The notes below the pieces were generated by a model that searched no databases, was not told where the DNA came from, and worked only from the letters and a program-made list of their open reading frames with translations. From G965218495 sp965262785 (GTDB lineage: Bacteria; Bacteroidota; Rhodothermia; Rhodothermales; Bin80): a DNA stretch of 64,000 nucleotides. The DNA is taken from positions 1,984,001-2,048,000 of the forward strand of contig OZ253559.1 of NCBI GenBank assembly GCA_965262785.1. Direction: 5' to 3'. The position numbers and the translations under genes are program-made. Numbering within the stretch: the first letter of the stretch is position 1; every line of letters starts with the position of its first letter. Shown piece after piece: positions 27,914 to 36,596 of this stretch.

Positions 27914-28683
27914 GTGGTTAACGGGCTACGTGAGTAGCTTAGCGACCATGCGGGCCGGAACGTGAGTGAACGCTGAGCAGGCCCCGAAACGGGTGATGCG
28001 AGTGTCGACCTTCCGGTGATATGGGGAAGACCGCTGCGGCTCGGGAAGCGAGCGACAAAGGCACCGAGACCGACTCGCCGGGGTATTGGCGCTGGCACGC
28101 ATGGAAGATCAGGAGAGTTGCAACACGGGAAGCCCTATTGGTGGTGTGGCACGCACCAACTGGAAGCTCTTTGAGCCAGGCCAGGCTGATAGGGTGGCGG
28201 AGTGGCCCGTATTACTGAAGACGCGGGGTAATGCCCGTCGAGGGAAGGGGCCGCAGGTGCGGAGCGGTGTTCAAAGGGTGAAAGGCCCCGGAAATAATGG
28301 CATAGCCTACCATCCGATCAGGGTCGGTGAATCCAGCGACACCACATGCGTAAGTGAAGGACCCGTAGGCCAGTCGCATTCTATGCGATGCTGGCGTACG
28401 GGGTTGTCAGGGCGTAAACAGGCCTGTCAACGCGTTATCCGCGGTATAGGGTGGCTGTAAGGAGCGTGTCGCTCCTTGCGTAGTGGAAGTCCTATGCGGC
28501 AGGAGAAGCGGTCCGAGTGCGAGTGGCATGATCCGCCTGGAGAGCCGGGTACGGGAAAACCGTACGCCCGGTTCGGTGGGCGGCGGGAGGAAACACGGTG
28601 ATGGAAGCCGGACTGAGGCCCGGAGCGAAAGCGACGGAATGGCCACCGGATCCTAAGGCAGGTGCGCCTCCCGCCGACCCTAC
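27914..28683 (+). ncRNA. Group II intron ribozyme, 3' part without maturase gene
   Basis: A domain V hairpin is clear at 28542-28574. Domain VI is predicted from GGGCGGCGGGAGG (28578-28590) pairing with CCTCCCGCCG-A-CCC (28667-28680). The unpaired A28677 is the branch-point candidate, 7 bases from the predicted 3' end, and the intron ends in AC (28682-28683). The next base resumes element C exactly 12 bp inside its tip, an independent check of the 3' splice site. The domain VI loop is unusually long (about 76 bases). The upstream 600 bases have intron-like structured sequence (for example CCCCGAAACGGGTGATGCGA near 28000) but no reverse transcriptase frame. The 5' end is uncertain: the sequence abuts element A3 directly and was probably cut there. 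Confidence 0.75.
28542..28574 (+). ncRNA. Group II intron domain V hairpin
   Basis: This 33-nt hairpin begins GAGCCGGG, which pairs with CCCGGUUC at the end. A two-base bulge (CG) and an upper stem UACGG/CCGUA capped by an A-rich loop follow. The AGC triad, two-nucleotide bulge and loop match the catalytic domain V of group II introns. Confidence 0.88.
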
Positions 28684-30841
28684 ATTTTGGGAACCAACCG
28701 TGGCCGAAGGGGGGCTAAACCAGGTACTCCCAGCCCACTTTTCGCCCTTTTCAGCCCCTTTTCAGCCGTATTTCTCGGCTATATGGTGAAGAATGCGTGA
28801 AGTTTAGCGTATTCGGCTGAAAAAGGCCATTGTAGTGCCAGGATTGTTGGTAGGGACTTGCTACAGGTGCGCCCATGCACTATCTTGGAGTCGGCATTGA
28901 ACTGCAGACACCATGTACATACGGGCGACCAAGACCCACGCAAAGAAAGGTGAAGCGCGACACAGCTACCGCCTGGTACGCAGCGACCGCATCGGCGGGA
29001 AGGTGCGCCAGTCGACCCTGCTGAACCTGGGCGTACACTTTGACACGCCCCGTGACCAGTGGGGCACCTTGGTGCTTCACATAGAGAATTTGTTGCAGGG
29101 GCAGCCGACGCTCGTGTTCGATCCCGACCTGCAGCACACCGCCGAAGCCATTGTCGCGCAGCTACGCGCACGCGGCATAGGTGCACACGCGAAGCCGGAG
29201 GGTGAGCCTGACAGCGTCATGACGGTGGACATGGACTCCCTTGAGCACCCGGAGCATGCTCGCAGCGTGGGCGCAGAGCGCGTCTGCCTTCAGGCGCTTG
29301 AGGATCTGGGACTGAAAGACACGCTGATCCAGGCCGGTGCCAAGGAGCGCGACGCGCGCCTGGCCGTAGCCCTGGTGGTCGCACGCATGCTGCATCCCAA
29401 CAGCGAACGGGCTACGCTTCAGTGGTTGCAAAGCAGGTCGACGACGCTGGACCTGCTGGGGCTGCGCCCCGGCAGGAAAGTGTCGTTAGCGAAGCTGTAT
29501 CGCATTGGGGACCTGCTCTGGGAGCACAACCAAGCGATTCAGCAAGCGCTCTTCCAAAAGGAGCGGACGCTCTTGAGCCTGCCGGAGACCGTTGTTTTTT
29601 ATGACCTGACCAACACCCATTACCATGGCCGACAGCACGGCGAGTACCTGGCCTATGGACGTTCGAAGCAAAAGCGTTCCGATTGTCCGCTGGTGACGCT
29701 CGGGCTGGTGCTCGATGGCGCGGGCTTCCCGCGCACCTGCGAGATCTTGCCCGGCAACGTCTCGGAGCCCGGCACGCTGCAGGACGCTATCGAGCGTCTG
29801 AACGCCAGCGTGGACGGCCAGAAGCCGACGGTGGTCATGGATGCAGGGATCGCTACGGAAGCAAACGTGTCCTGGCTGGCAGAACAGGGCTACGACTGGA
29901 TCTGCGTACACCGGGGTAAGCGGCCCCTGCCGCCAGAGCGGGAGCCCGACAGTACGCTGACCACGCAGGCTGGACACGCCGTACGCGTGTGGCAGTTGCA
30001 GCAAAAGAAGCAGGAGATGCTGCTCTATGCCGTCAGCGAAGCCAGAAAGCACAAGGAAGAGCAGATCCTCCAGCGCCGGCGCACGCTACTGGAAGCAGCC
30101 CTCACCTCGCTGCACGAAGGGCTGCAGAAGCCCTACCATACCAAGCGGCTCAAGAAGGTCGTAGAGCAGGTCGGACGCATAAAAGAGCGATATGCCCGCG
30201 TATCTCATCAGTACGAAGTGACGGTTGTAGAAGGGAGTGGCCCCAACGCCAAGGCCGTGACGTTTGCACGCAAGACGCAGTGGGAAGAGGCCGATGAGGC
30301 CCTGGGGGGCTACGTGCTACGCACCAGTCAGACGGGATGGGACCTTAAGCACATTGTAGCCACGTACTGGCGGCTGTCCGAGGTGGAGGCCACCTTCCGC
30401 TCGTTGAAGTCGGAACTGGGGATGCGGCCGCTTTACCACAGCAAGGACGCACGCATCGCAGCGCACATCAGCATTGCCGTGTATGCCTATCACGCCGTGC
30501 ACCTGATCCGGACCCGATTGAAGGCGCAAGACATCCACACCAGCTGGAAGACGCTTCGCCAGAAGCTGAGCGCCTGGCAACGGGTGATGACGACCATAAA
30601 GGACACCCAAGGTCAAGTGATTGTCAACGTGCAGGACGAGCGCCCAAGGGCAGAGCTGGCTCAGATAGCGCGCATCTGCGGCGTCACGCCCAGCCTGCAT
30701 CGGCAACGCTACGTGCGCCAGGACTAAGGCAGGCGCACGGCGTTAGAAAAGTAGTGCCAGCCAGGCGGGAGTACACCCTTTTCTTATATGTGGAGAATGT
30801 GTCCACCTATACTGTTTGAGTCATAAAATGGCGAAGTAGAG
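28684..30841 (+). mobile_element. IS1634-type element C, copy 1 (left tip cut by group II intron)
   Basis: It is 2,158 bp, 12 bp shorter than C2 and C3 (2,170 bp). The missing 12 bp (CCCGACTTCGCC) are the outer part of the left inverted repeat, replaced by the intron. The right tip (ending GAAGTAGAG) is intact and followed by CTAT, the same 4-base sequence duplicated at C2 and C3. The 5' subterminal region has phased TTTTCNGCC repeats (28739-28780) that may bind the transposase. Confidence 0.88.
28913..30727 (+). CDS. IS1634 family DDE transposase (element C copy 1)
   Basis: This 604-residue protein begins MYIRATKTHAKKGEARHSYR. Its core motifs are ETVVFYDLTNTHYHG (first Asp), SKQKRSDCPLVTLGLVLD, PTVVMDAGIATEANV (second Asp) and SEVEATFRSLKSELGMRPLYH (Glu region). 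It is full length and nearly identical to the C2 and C3 proteins, differing at a few residues (such as Asp for Glu in TPRDQW and Thr for Lys in AVTFAR). It is likely functional, though C1 itself has a damaged left tip and may be immobile. Confidence 0.93.
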   Translation: MYIRATKTHAKKGEARHSYRLVRSDRIGGKVRQSTLLNLGVHFDTPRDQWGTLVLHIENLLQGQPTLVFDPDLQHTAEAIVAQLRARGIGAHAKPEGEPDSVMTVDMDSLEHPEHARSVGAERVCLQALEDLGLKDTLIQAGAKERDARLAVALVVARMLHPNSERATLQWLQSRSTTLDLLGLRPGRKVSLAKLYRIGDLLWEHNQAIQQALFQKERTLLSLPETVVFYDLTNTHYHGRQHGEYLAYGRSKQKRSDCPLVTLGLVLDGAGFPRTCEILPGNVSEPGTLQDAIERLNASVDGQKPTVVMDAGIATEANVSWLAEQGYDWICVHRGKRPLPPEREPDSTLTTQAGHAVRVWQLQQKKQEMLLYAVSEARKHKEEQILQRRRTLLEAALTSLHEGLQKPYHTKRLKKVVEQVGRIKERYARVSHQYEVTVVEGSGPNAKAVTFARKTQWEEADEALGGYVLRTSQTGWDLKHIVATYWRLSEVEATFRSLKSELGMRPLYHSKDARIAAHISIAVYAYHAVHLIRTRLKAQDIHTSWKTLRQKLSAWQRVMTTIKDTQGQVIVNVQDERPRAELAQIARICGVTPSLHRQRYVRQD

Positions 30842-31190
30842 CTATCAGGCAAGGCTGATAGGCAGTGGCTCAAGCGCACGCCCATATTCTGCAAAGGGGC
30901 ATTAGCAGGCATAGGAGACGGCTACGTTTCCAGCGTGGCAGCGCCATGCGCCCGAACTTGCCTCTGCCTGTTGGACAGAATGTTGGAATCCAGTCCGGCA
31001 GGCGGTGGAGAATTACTGGTAGCGGGTGGGGTCGATTGGAGCTTGCGAACCGATTTAGCCGATCACCTACGTCGCCAAGTAGGTCCAAACCGCCCAAGCG
31101 TCCACAGTAGCGACCGTACGGCCTATCGGTCACTACCGTCGTCCTCCACATGAGGCGAGAGCTGCGCTGCCAAAGACCCGACTTGCATTC
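30842..31190. other. Non-coding or decayed stretch after element C1
   Basis: No gene is recognised in these 349 bases. They begin with the hairpin CTATCAG-GCAAGG-CTGATAG (30842-30861), a perfect 7-bp stem whose first four bases are the CTAT adjoining the IS. Short open frames on both strands have no familiar motifs. Confidence 0.4.
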
Positions 31191-32390
31191 CTAGAGTGTC
31201 AAGCTGGATTCGTATGTCTCGCGCAGTGCGTCAAATAGCGCACGGCCCTTAGCGTCTATCGGGGTTGCAGGTGGGAGCGCTAGTTCCAGCGGATCTACCT
31301 GCCGTCCTCGCTGCCAGAATCGATAGCAGACATGGGGCCCGGTGGCCGAGCCTGTGTTTCCGACGTAGCCGATCACGTCACCCTGCCGAACGCGCTGGTT
31401 GCGCTTTACGGCGATGCGAGACATGTGGAGGTATCCGGTCGTATAGATTTCGCTGTGCCGAATCTTGACATATCGTCCATTGGCGCTGCCGTAACCGGCG
31501 GCGACTACCACACCTTCGGCTGTAGCTACTATAGGGGTACCGTACGGAGCAGCGAAGTCTGTGCCCAAGTGAGGCTTAAAGCGCTTCTGAACCGGATGGA
31601 AGCGTCGTCGCGAGTAGCGACTGCTGATACGTGTATACTCCAACGGCGCGCGCAAAAACTGGCGCTTCAATGCATTCCCCTCGGCATCATAGTAGCCCAT
31701 CGTGCCATCGTCTTGTCGAAAGCCGTATGCATCGTAGTCCTGCCCGCCGTGCTGGAAGCGAGCGGCTAGGACTTCAACTGCGGTAACGGAGCCGTCAATG
31801 CTACTCTCTTCATAGACCACAGAAAATTGGTCGCCCTTATTCAGGCGGTAGAAGTCAACCTGCCACGCGAAAATGCGCGCCATCTGCATGGCAAGGTCTG
31901 TGCTGGCGTCCACTGCATCCAGGGCTTCGTACAGTGATTGCGAGATGATGGCGCGCGTTTCCTTGCGCGTCACCGTCGGCTTAATGAAGCCAGCATAAAC
32001 GGCAACCGAGTCGCGGAAATCAAATACTACGTACCGAGTCGGCTCGGCCGGGTAGACAAAAATGGGCGTCGAGCCTGTGGCTGAGTCCGCATACACATAG
32101 AGCGAGCTTCCAGCCCGAATTTTTCGGACGTCAAATACAGGTTCTGTGTCTGAGCCTACTCGGGCAATTGTCTTTGCAGCAACGTTGTGATCGCGTAGAA
32201 TGGATGCAAGCGTTTCGCGCGGCTCTACCGTGTAGAGTTGTCGCTGGTAGGCGTGCATTTCTATGCCATATCGATCTCGCTCTACCGTGGGCTTTGCGAG
32301 TGTCGGGCCTTCCCCTAGATTGGGAGCCTGAATCACTACGGCTAATGCAAGAGTCGTGCACAGCAGTGCACGTAGCCACTTCCGATTCAT
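31191..32390 (-). CDS. M23 family peptidoglycan endopeptidase with signal peptide
   Basis: This is a 399-residue protein with an N-terminal signal (MNRKWLRALLCTTLALAVVIQA). Residues about 50-110 resemble a LysM/OPA-like adaptor (YTVEPRETLASILRDH), followed by an all-beta region. The C-terminal M23 domain has FKPHLGTDFAAPYGTPI (His and Asp zinc ligands), GYLHMSRI and TGPHVCYRFWQRG (last His ligand; Cys replaces the more common second His of HxH in this motif, as is frequent in Bacteroidota members). The enzyme cleaves peptidoglycan cross-links in the periplasm during growth or division. Nothing suggests co-transcription with neighbours. Confidence 0.88.
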   Translation of the reverse strand: MNRKWLRALLCTTLALAVVIQAPNLGEGPTLAKPTVERDRYGIEMHAYQRQLYTVEPRETLASILRDHNVAAKTIARVGSDTEPVFDVRKIRAGSSLYVYADSATGSTPIFVYPAEPTRYVVFDFRDSVAVYAGFIKPTVTRKETRAIISQSLYEALDAVDASTDLAMQMARIFAWQVDFYRLNKGDQFSVVYEESSIDGSVTAVEVLAARFQHGGQDYDAYGFRQDDGTMGYYDAEGNALKRQFLRAPLEYTRISSRYSRRRFHPVQKRFKPHLGTDFAAPYGTPIVATAEGVVVAAGYGSANGRYVKIRHSEIYTTGYLHMSRIAVKRNQRVRQGDVIGYVGNTGSATGPHVCYRFWQRGRQVDPLELALPPATPIDAKGRALFDALRETYESSLTL

Positions 32391-32489
32391 ATCAAGAGTT
32401 ACCCTACTCTACAAGTTGCAGCAGAGAAAAATAACTATTTGCAGAGACACTCGCCAGTGTGTCGTGCAGTTTCACTGAAACTTACGTCC

Positions 32490-33062
32490 TTAGCTGCCAA
32501 CGTTGCCTTTATGATTGACTTGTGGGATCCACGGTATGTCGTTGATTCCTTCTTTTCGGTTTACCCAGCGCGTAAGCACGAAAAGCAGATCAGACAGCCG
32601 GTTGAGGTACTGCAGCGCGAGAGTGCCAGTGTCCAATTCTTCAAGCGCGCCAACAAGGTGGCGTTCTGCTCTCCGGCATACGGTTCTGGCAAGGTGTAGC
32701 ATGGCAGCTGCAGGCACACCTCCCGGCAGGATGAAATTCTTCAGGGGCTCCAGATCTGCTTCGTGGGCATCAATGGCGTCTTCCAGCCGCTTCACGTGTC
32801 TTGGTCCGATGCGTGGTACGGCTACTCGGGCACTTTGTGGCGTAGCAAGGTCCGACCCCAGGTCAAACAGGTCATGCTGTATCGAAGAAACGAGGGCCTC
32901 CAGTGAACCAGGATCAGGCAGCAGTGCCAGCGCTACGCCGATGGCGGCATTGGTCTCGTCGACCAAACCGCATGCGTGGATGCGCGCGTGGTATTTCTTT
33001 ACGCGACCTCCGCCAAAGAGACCGGTGGTACCATCATCTCCGGTACGCGTATAGATTTTCAT
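32490..33062 (-). CDS. pduO: Cob(I)alamin adenosyltransferase, PduO type
   Basis: The 190-residue product opens with the family start MKIYTRTGDDGTTGLFGGGR and continues with GLVDETNAAIGVAL, DLFDLGSDLATP, NFILPGGVPAAAMLHLARTVCRRAER and LNRLSDLLFVLTRWVN, all typical of PduO/MMAB enzymes. It adenosylates cob(I)alamin with ATP to make coenzyme B12. Its ATG overlaps the stop of the upstream ABC ATPase gene by 4 bases, so the two are translationally coupled and probably serve corrinoid uptake and activation. Confidence 0.93.
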   Translation of the reverse strand: MKIYTRTGDDGTTGLFGGGRVKKYHARIHACGLVDETNAAIGVALALLPDPGSLEALVSSIQHDLFDLGSDLATPQSARVAVPRIGPRHVKRLEDAIDAHEADLEPLKNFILPGGVPAAAMLHLARTVCRRAERHLVGALEELDTGTLALQYLNRLSDLLFVLTRWVNRKEGINDIPWIPQVNHKGNVGS

Positions 33063-33910
33063 GAGGATTCGTGGGATGGGTCGGCAAGCGGCATTTCGTA
33101 CGCGATGCGTAGCGTTCCGCCGTAATTGGGAACGATTCGGGTCCGCATTTTGAACACGGAAGCCAACAGAGCCTGCGTAACCACTTCCTGTGGAGTGCCA
33201 TCCGCTATCAGACGGCCCTCGTCAAGAACGAGGAGGTGGGTACAGAAGCGCGCTGCCAGCTCAATATCATGAAAGACTGCTATGGCACTGCGACCCGCCT
33301 CTACAAGCGCGCGTACCAGTTGCAGGAATCCATGCTGGTGGTGTACATCTAAGTGTGTAGTGGGCTCATCAAGCAGCAGCAGGCCTGCGTCTTGTACCAG
33401 AGCTTGGGCCAGAAACACTCGCTGGCGTTCTCCGCCGCTTAGCGACAGTATGCTACGTCTCTGGTATCGCGCCAGATCAACCTCCGCCAAGGCCTTGTTC
33501 ACACGCTCGAGGTCTTCAGTGGATGTGCTCTCTAGGAGCCGCTTGTGGGGCGAGAGCCCCAGCAGCACCATCTCCTGGACACTGAAGTCAAACAGGAGCT
33601 GTGCACCTTGCCGCACGCTGGCTACGCTGCGCGCGAGCGAGCGCGCCTTCCAGGAGGTGAGTTCCTTCCCGTCCAGCATCAGTGATCCTGCATAGCGTAC
33701 CAGGCCGCTTATTGCCCGAAGGAGAGTAGTTTTCCCACTCCCGTTTGGCCCCAACAGGCCCACCAGTGTGCCCTGCTGCGCGCAGAAGGTGACATCACGC
33801 AGAATAGGAACGGGTCTACGGCCCAATTTTACACCCAGCCGCGTGGCTTGGACCAGCGGGGCCGGATGGCTTACGCTATCGTTCACAGGCGCTGAATGTG
33901 GGCGGAACAA
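33059..33910 (-). CDS. ABC transporter ATP-binding protein, FecCD-type (probably corrinoid or heme/iron import)
   Basis: This is a 283-residue ATPase with Walker A GLLGPNGSGKTTLLRAISG, Q-loop ASVRQGAQLLFDFSVQEMVLLG, signature ILSLSGGERQRVFLAQAL, Walker B LLLLDEPTTHLD and switch His in IAVFHDIELAARFC. These match BtuD/HmuV/FecE-type ATPases of substrate-binding-protein-dependent importers. The 4-base overlap with PduO favours a cobalamin system (BtuD-like). No permease or binding protein gene is present next to it, so substrate is inference. Confidence 0.85.
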   Translation of the reverse strand: MFRPHSAPVNDSVSHPAPLVQATRLGVKLGRRPVPILRDVTFCAQQGTLVGLLGPNGSGKTTLLRAISGLVRYAGSLMLDGKELTSWKARSLARSVASVRQGAQLLFDFSVQEMVLLGLSPHKRLLESTSTEDLERVNKALAEVDLARYQRRSILSLSGGERQRVFLAQALVQDAGLLLLDEPTTHLDVHHQHGFLQLVRALVEAGRSAIAVFHDIELAARFCTHLLVLDEGRLIADGTPQEVVTQALLASVFKMRTRIVPNYGGTLRIAYEMPLADPSHESS

Positions 33911-33960
33911 TTCGAAGCCGAATCAGCATAAAATGTAGTGGAAGCGTTCGTGATGTTGCC

Positions 33961-34434
33961 ATGAAAGAACTGCTTGTCTGCATGCTACTGGTTGTATGGG
34001 CTTCGTGTGACACGCAGGACCTGCAACTCGAGTTTGAGGCGCAGGCCTTCGCCCCGGCAGCCGGCTATACGCAGACCACGGTAACAGGCGAAACGATTTC
34101 CACAGACGAAGACGACTGGCGTACCGCGCCCGCCTACCAGACGCGTATCGAAATTGATCCCGCATTCCCGAATCCTCCAGGCACCAGTGCATTGGTAACG
34201 GTACCCGTGACGGTGCGTGATTTCAATGCGGTTCAAGGAGGGTTGGAGCTCGTCCATTTTGATTCCAACCGTATTGCCCGGCGTCTCGACAACATACGCT
34301 CCGCGCAGAGCCCCGGGGCGTATGTGTTCAAATTCACGCCGTCACTAGTTGGTAAAACAGGTCTGGTACGCGTCTTTGTTGTGGACCCTTTGGGTGAGTT
34401 GGTCTCCTACGGTGATTTGCAACTTGGGCAGTAG
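33961..34434 (+). CDS. Small predicted lipoprotein, function unknown
   Basis: I chose the ATG at 33961 because it gives a lipoprotein signal (MKELLVCMLLVVWASC) with the lipobox Cys at residue 16; the frame is open further upstream but overlaps the divergent ABC gene. The 157-residue product has an acidic, threonine-rich stretch (TTVTGETISTDEDDWRT) and then a beta-strand-rich domain (LVTVPVTVRDFNAVQGGLELVHFD ... GKTGLVRVFVVDPLGELVSYG) that looks like an Ig-like fold. I do not recognise a family. It ends 3 bases before the PAP2 gene, so both are probably expressed together at the envelope. Confidence 0.7.
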   Translation: MKELLVCMLLVVWASCDTQDLQLEFEAQAFAPAAGYTQTTVTGETISTDEDDWRTAPAYQTRIEIDPAFPNPPGTSALVTVPVTVRDFNAVQGGLELVHFDSNRIARRLDNIRSAQSPGAYVFKFTPSLVGKTGLVRVFVVDPLGELVSYGDLQLGQ

Positions 34435-34437
34435 GGT

Positions 34438-35250
34438 ATGATACGACGCGCTTTTCTGCCCAGCTGGTTCGCCGTGGCGCTGGCTTGTGCATGTGGAGCG
34501 AGCGCCGAAGCGCAGGTGGGGTCGGAGGACCCCGTACGTTTCGCCAGGTGGGTGGTCGGCGATATGACAGCCGCCGCGAACGGGGTGGCGTCGGCGCGTG
34601 TCGCGCTTGCGGCGGGCGGGACCGTAGGGGCAATCCTGCTCTTATCATATTTGGACGAGCCGCTAACCAGAAACACGATGGTCCTTGCGGAGAGCACACC
34701 CATGCGTGTGCGGCGCATCCTGCACGAGACTGGCAACGTGAAGGTAGTCCGGCCGATGGCCGTAGCGCTGTTTCTGGGGTCGCTAACCAGCGGCAGCGGG
34801 AAATTTCAGGATGCCGCCTTCACGTCCATGCAGGCAATCGTTCTGTCCAATCTGGTCACAAATGGCCTAAAGCTGGGTGTAGGCCGTGCCCGGCCAAGCG
34901 ACAACGTGGGGGCCCGAAAAGTGAGCCCGTTTTCCGGGCGACGTTCCTTTCCTTCGGGGCACGCCACCACAGTGTTTGCCTTTACGATGCCGTGGCTCAT
35001 GTACTATCCGCGCATTGAAACCTACGCTCTCCTGGGCTTGGGAGTGGGGGCGGCGTTTGTCCGCATGGTCGACAACTATCATTGGTTCACAGATGTGCTC
35101 GTCGGCGCAGCCATAGGAGCTGGAACCGGTTATCTTCTTTCTATGCGCCACCGTCAAGCGCTTCCAAATATCCGCCTCCGTCCTGTTGCCCAATATGGTG
35201 GCGTTGGTATCCGCGTGTCGTTGAGCATTGGGGCTGGTCGGCCGGTATGA
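34438..35250 (+). CDS. PAP2 family phosphatase, membrane-associated
   Basis: The 270-residue product has a signal-like N-terminus (SWFAVALACACGASAEAQ) and the three acid-phosphatase motifs: KLGVGRARP (K-x6-RP), RRSFPSGHATTVFAF (PSGH) and RMVDNYHWFTDVLVG (R-x5-H-x3-D). Hydrophobic helices lie around residues 55-70, 135-155 and 180-220. Such enzymes remove phosphate from lipid pyrophosphates such as undecaprenyl-PP or phosphatidate. It directly follows the lipoprotein gene in the same direction. Confidence 0.87.
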   Translation: MIRRAFLPSWFAVALACACGASAEAQVGSEDPVRFARWVVGDMTAAANGVASARVALAAGGTVGAILLLSYLDEPLTRNTMVLAESTPMRVRRILHETGNVKVVRPMAVALFLGSLTSGSGKFQDAAFTSMQAIVLSNLVTNGLKLGVGRARPSDNVGARKVSPFSGRRSFPSGHATTVFAFTMPWLMYYPRIETYALLGLGVGAAFVRMVDNYHWFTDVLVGAAIGAGTGYLLSMRHRQALPNIRLRPVAQYGGVGIRVSLSIGAGRPV

Positions 35251-35498
35251 ATCCTGAGTACCGCCTCCCCTTGGGGCCCATTCCAATGAGTTCATTCGCC
35301 GGTACCAGCCAAAGCGACAACCGAATTTACTTGATGCATTCGACCACTTGCTGCGCCTGCGCTGATGCCAGCAGCAGCTTGCGAAGAGGAGCGGTCTGCT
35401 TTTCGCGCGTTGGGCTCAACAGAGGGGCGACCCCACCCCGTTTTGTAACCTCTTGATTCGTCAATTGACCCGTCCATCATTGGCAAGGCAAAATCCGC

Positions 35499-36596
35499 CT
35501 ACAGAGAATTCTTATGCGGGCCCGAGCCGGGTGGTCTTTGGCGAAGCAGCCATACCAAGGCTATGCCCGTAATGGTCCCGTAGGCGGCCCCGAGCCCGGG
35601 CGGGCCAACAATGTCTCCAAGGGGTAAGCCCACACCCCAGCCCACGGTACTGGCCAGTACCCACCAGCCCGCCCTGGAGACCTGATGCCGCAGTACCGCC
35701 CACTGGGCCACTCCGACCACCGTCCCAAATACGCTCACACCCACGATCCAGCCCACGTCCGCGTTGATCACACCCAGGCCGAATACTACGATACCTGTCA
35801 CCGCTGCGGCGACGAGGCTCGCCAGCACCCACCGACTTGCCCGGTGTACTTGCCGCCGCAGTACCAGCCATTGCAATACCCCGATAAGGGTTCCGCCCAC
35901 GACCACGCCCAGGTATCCGGCCAAGATGACGGTGGGAATGGATTGTAGCATTTTGGGCTCGCCGCCGCCGAACCATCCCCAATACACACCCTGTCCCCAC
36001 CCGTATGCGCCGGCCATCAGCCATAGGAACCATACGCGCCAACCTGGCCGCCCCTGTGGCGCTATCGCCAGTCGCGCTGCGACTACCATAAAGCCGGCCA
36101 AGGCGTTGAAGAAGACATCGCGGACATCAAAAACGCGGCTGGGAAGCATAGACTGGATGCTTTCGTCGAGCAAGCCTAACAGCCCAGCAATCGCCACTGT
36201 GAGAGCAGCAGGTGCTCGGACCGGGCGGCCATGGCGCACGCGCTCAAGAAGCGCTTGGTGAATTAGGGCAGCCACGACGCCGTACTCGATCAGGTGTGTA
36301 CGCTCTTCCCAACTATCTATTCTGATCCATACCAACAGATAAATGAATGCAACGCCGAGGATCCCTCCAATCTCGTCCCAGCCGAATCGTCGATTCATCC
36401 ATTGCCAGGCAATGACACCCACGACCAGAAACAGGACGATGGCGAATGAGACCCGCAACAGATTGTGTTCGCGCAGGACATCAACCAGCATCGGCGCCAG
36501 CCCCAGCGTGGAGTATATCGCCACCATGGCGGCCACAGTCCAGAGCCAGAGGCGCCGCTCCCGGTTGGAGGTGAACACAGAGCTGGGCTTAACCAT
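35499..36596 (-). CDS. VanZ-like integral membrane protein with C-terminal repeat domain
   Basis: This is a 365-residue protein with about ten hydrophobic segments. Residues 90-185 form a VanZ-like domain: ERTHLIEYGVVAALIHQALL, a LDESIQSMLPSR motif with the characteristic acidic residues, and FDVRDVFFNALAG. The C-terminal half contains two repeats of a membrane hairpin unit: IGVLQWLVLRRQVHRASRWVLAS and VGVAQWAVLRHQVSRAGWWVLAS, each followed by a Gly-rich helix. VanZ proteins are linked to glycopeptide tolerance but their biochemical role is unknown. The fusion to the QWxVLRxQ repeats is notable. Start ATG (MVKPSSVF) is unambiguous. Confidence 0.8.
   Translation of the reverse strand: MVKPSSVFTSNRERRLWLWTVAAMVAIYSTLGLAPMLVDVLREHNLLRVSFAIVLFLVVGVIAWQWMNRRFGWDEIGGILGVAFIYLLVWIRIDSWEERTHLIEYGVVAALIHQALLERVRHGRPVRAPAALTVAIAGLLGLLDESIQSMLPSRVFDVRDVFFNALAGFMVVAARLAIAPQGRPGWRVWFLWLMAGAYGWGQGVYWGWFGGGEPKMLQSIPTVILAGYLGVVVGGTLIGVLQWLVLRRQVHRASRWVLASLVAAAVTGIVVFGLGVINADVGWIVGVSVFGTVVGVAQWAVLRHQVSRAGWWVLASTVGWGVGLPLGDIVGPPGLGAAYGTITGIALVWLLRQRPPGSGPHKNSL

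Noticed and set aside
28598..28789. Short open frame starting MMEAGLRPGAKATEW as a possible intron maturase start
   Set aside because: It spans the domain VI loop, the predicted 3' splice site and the IS tip, has no reverse transcriptase motifs and stops after 63 codons.
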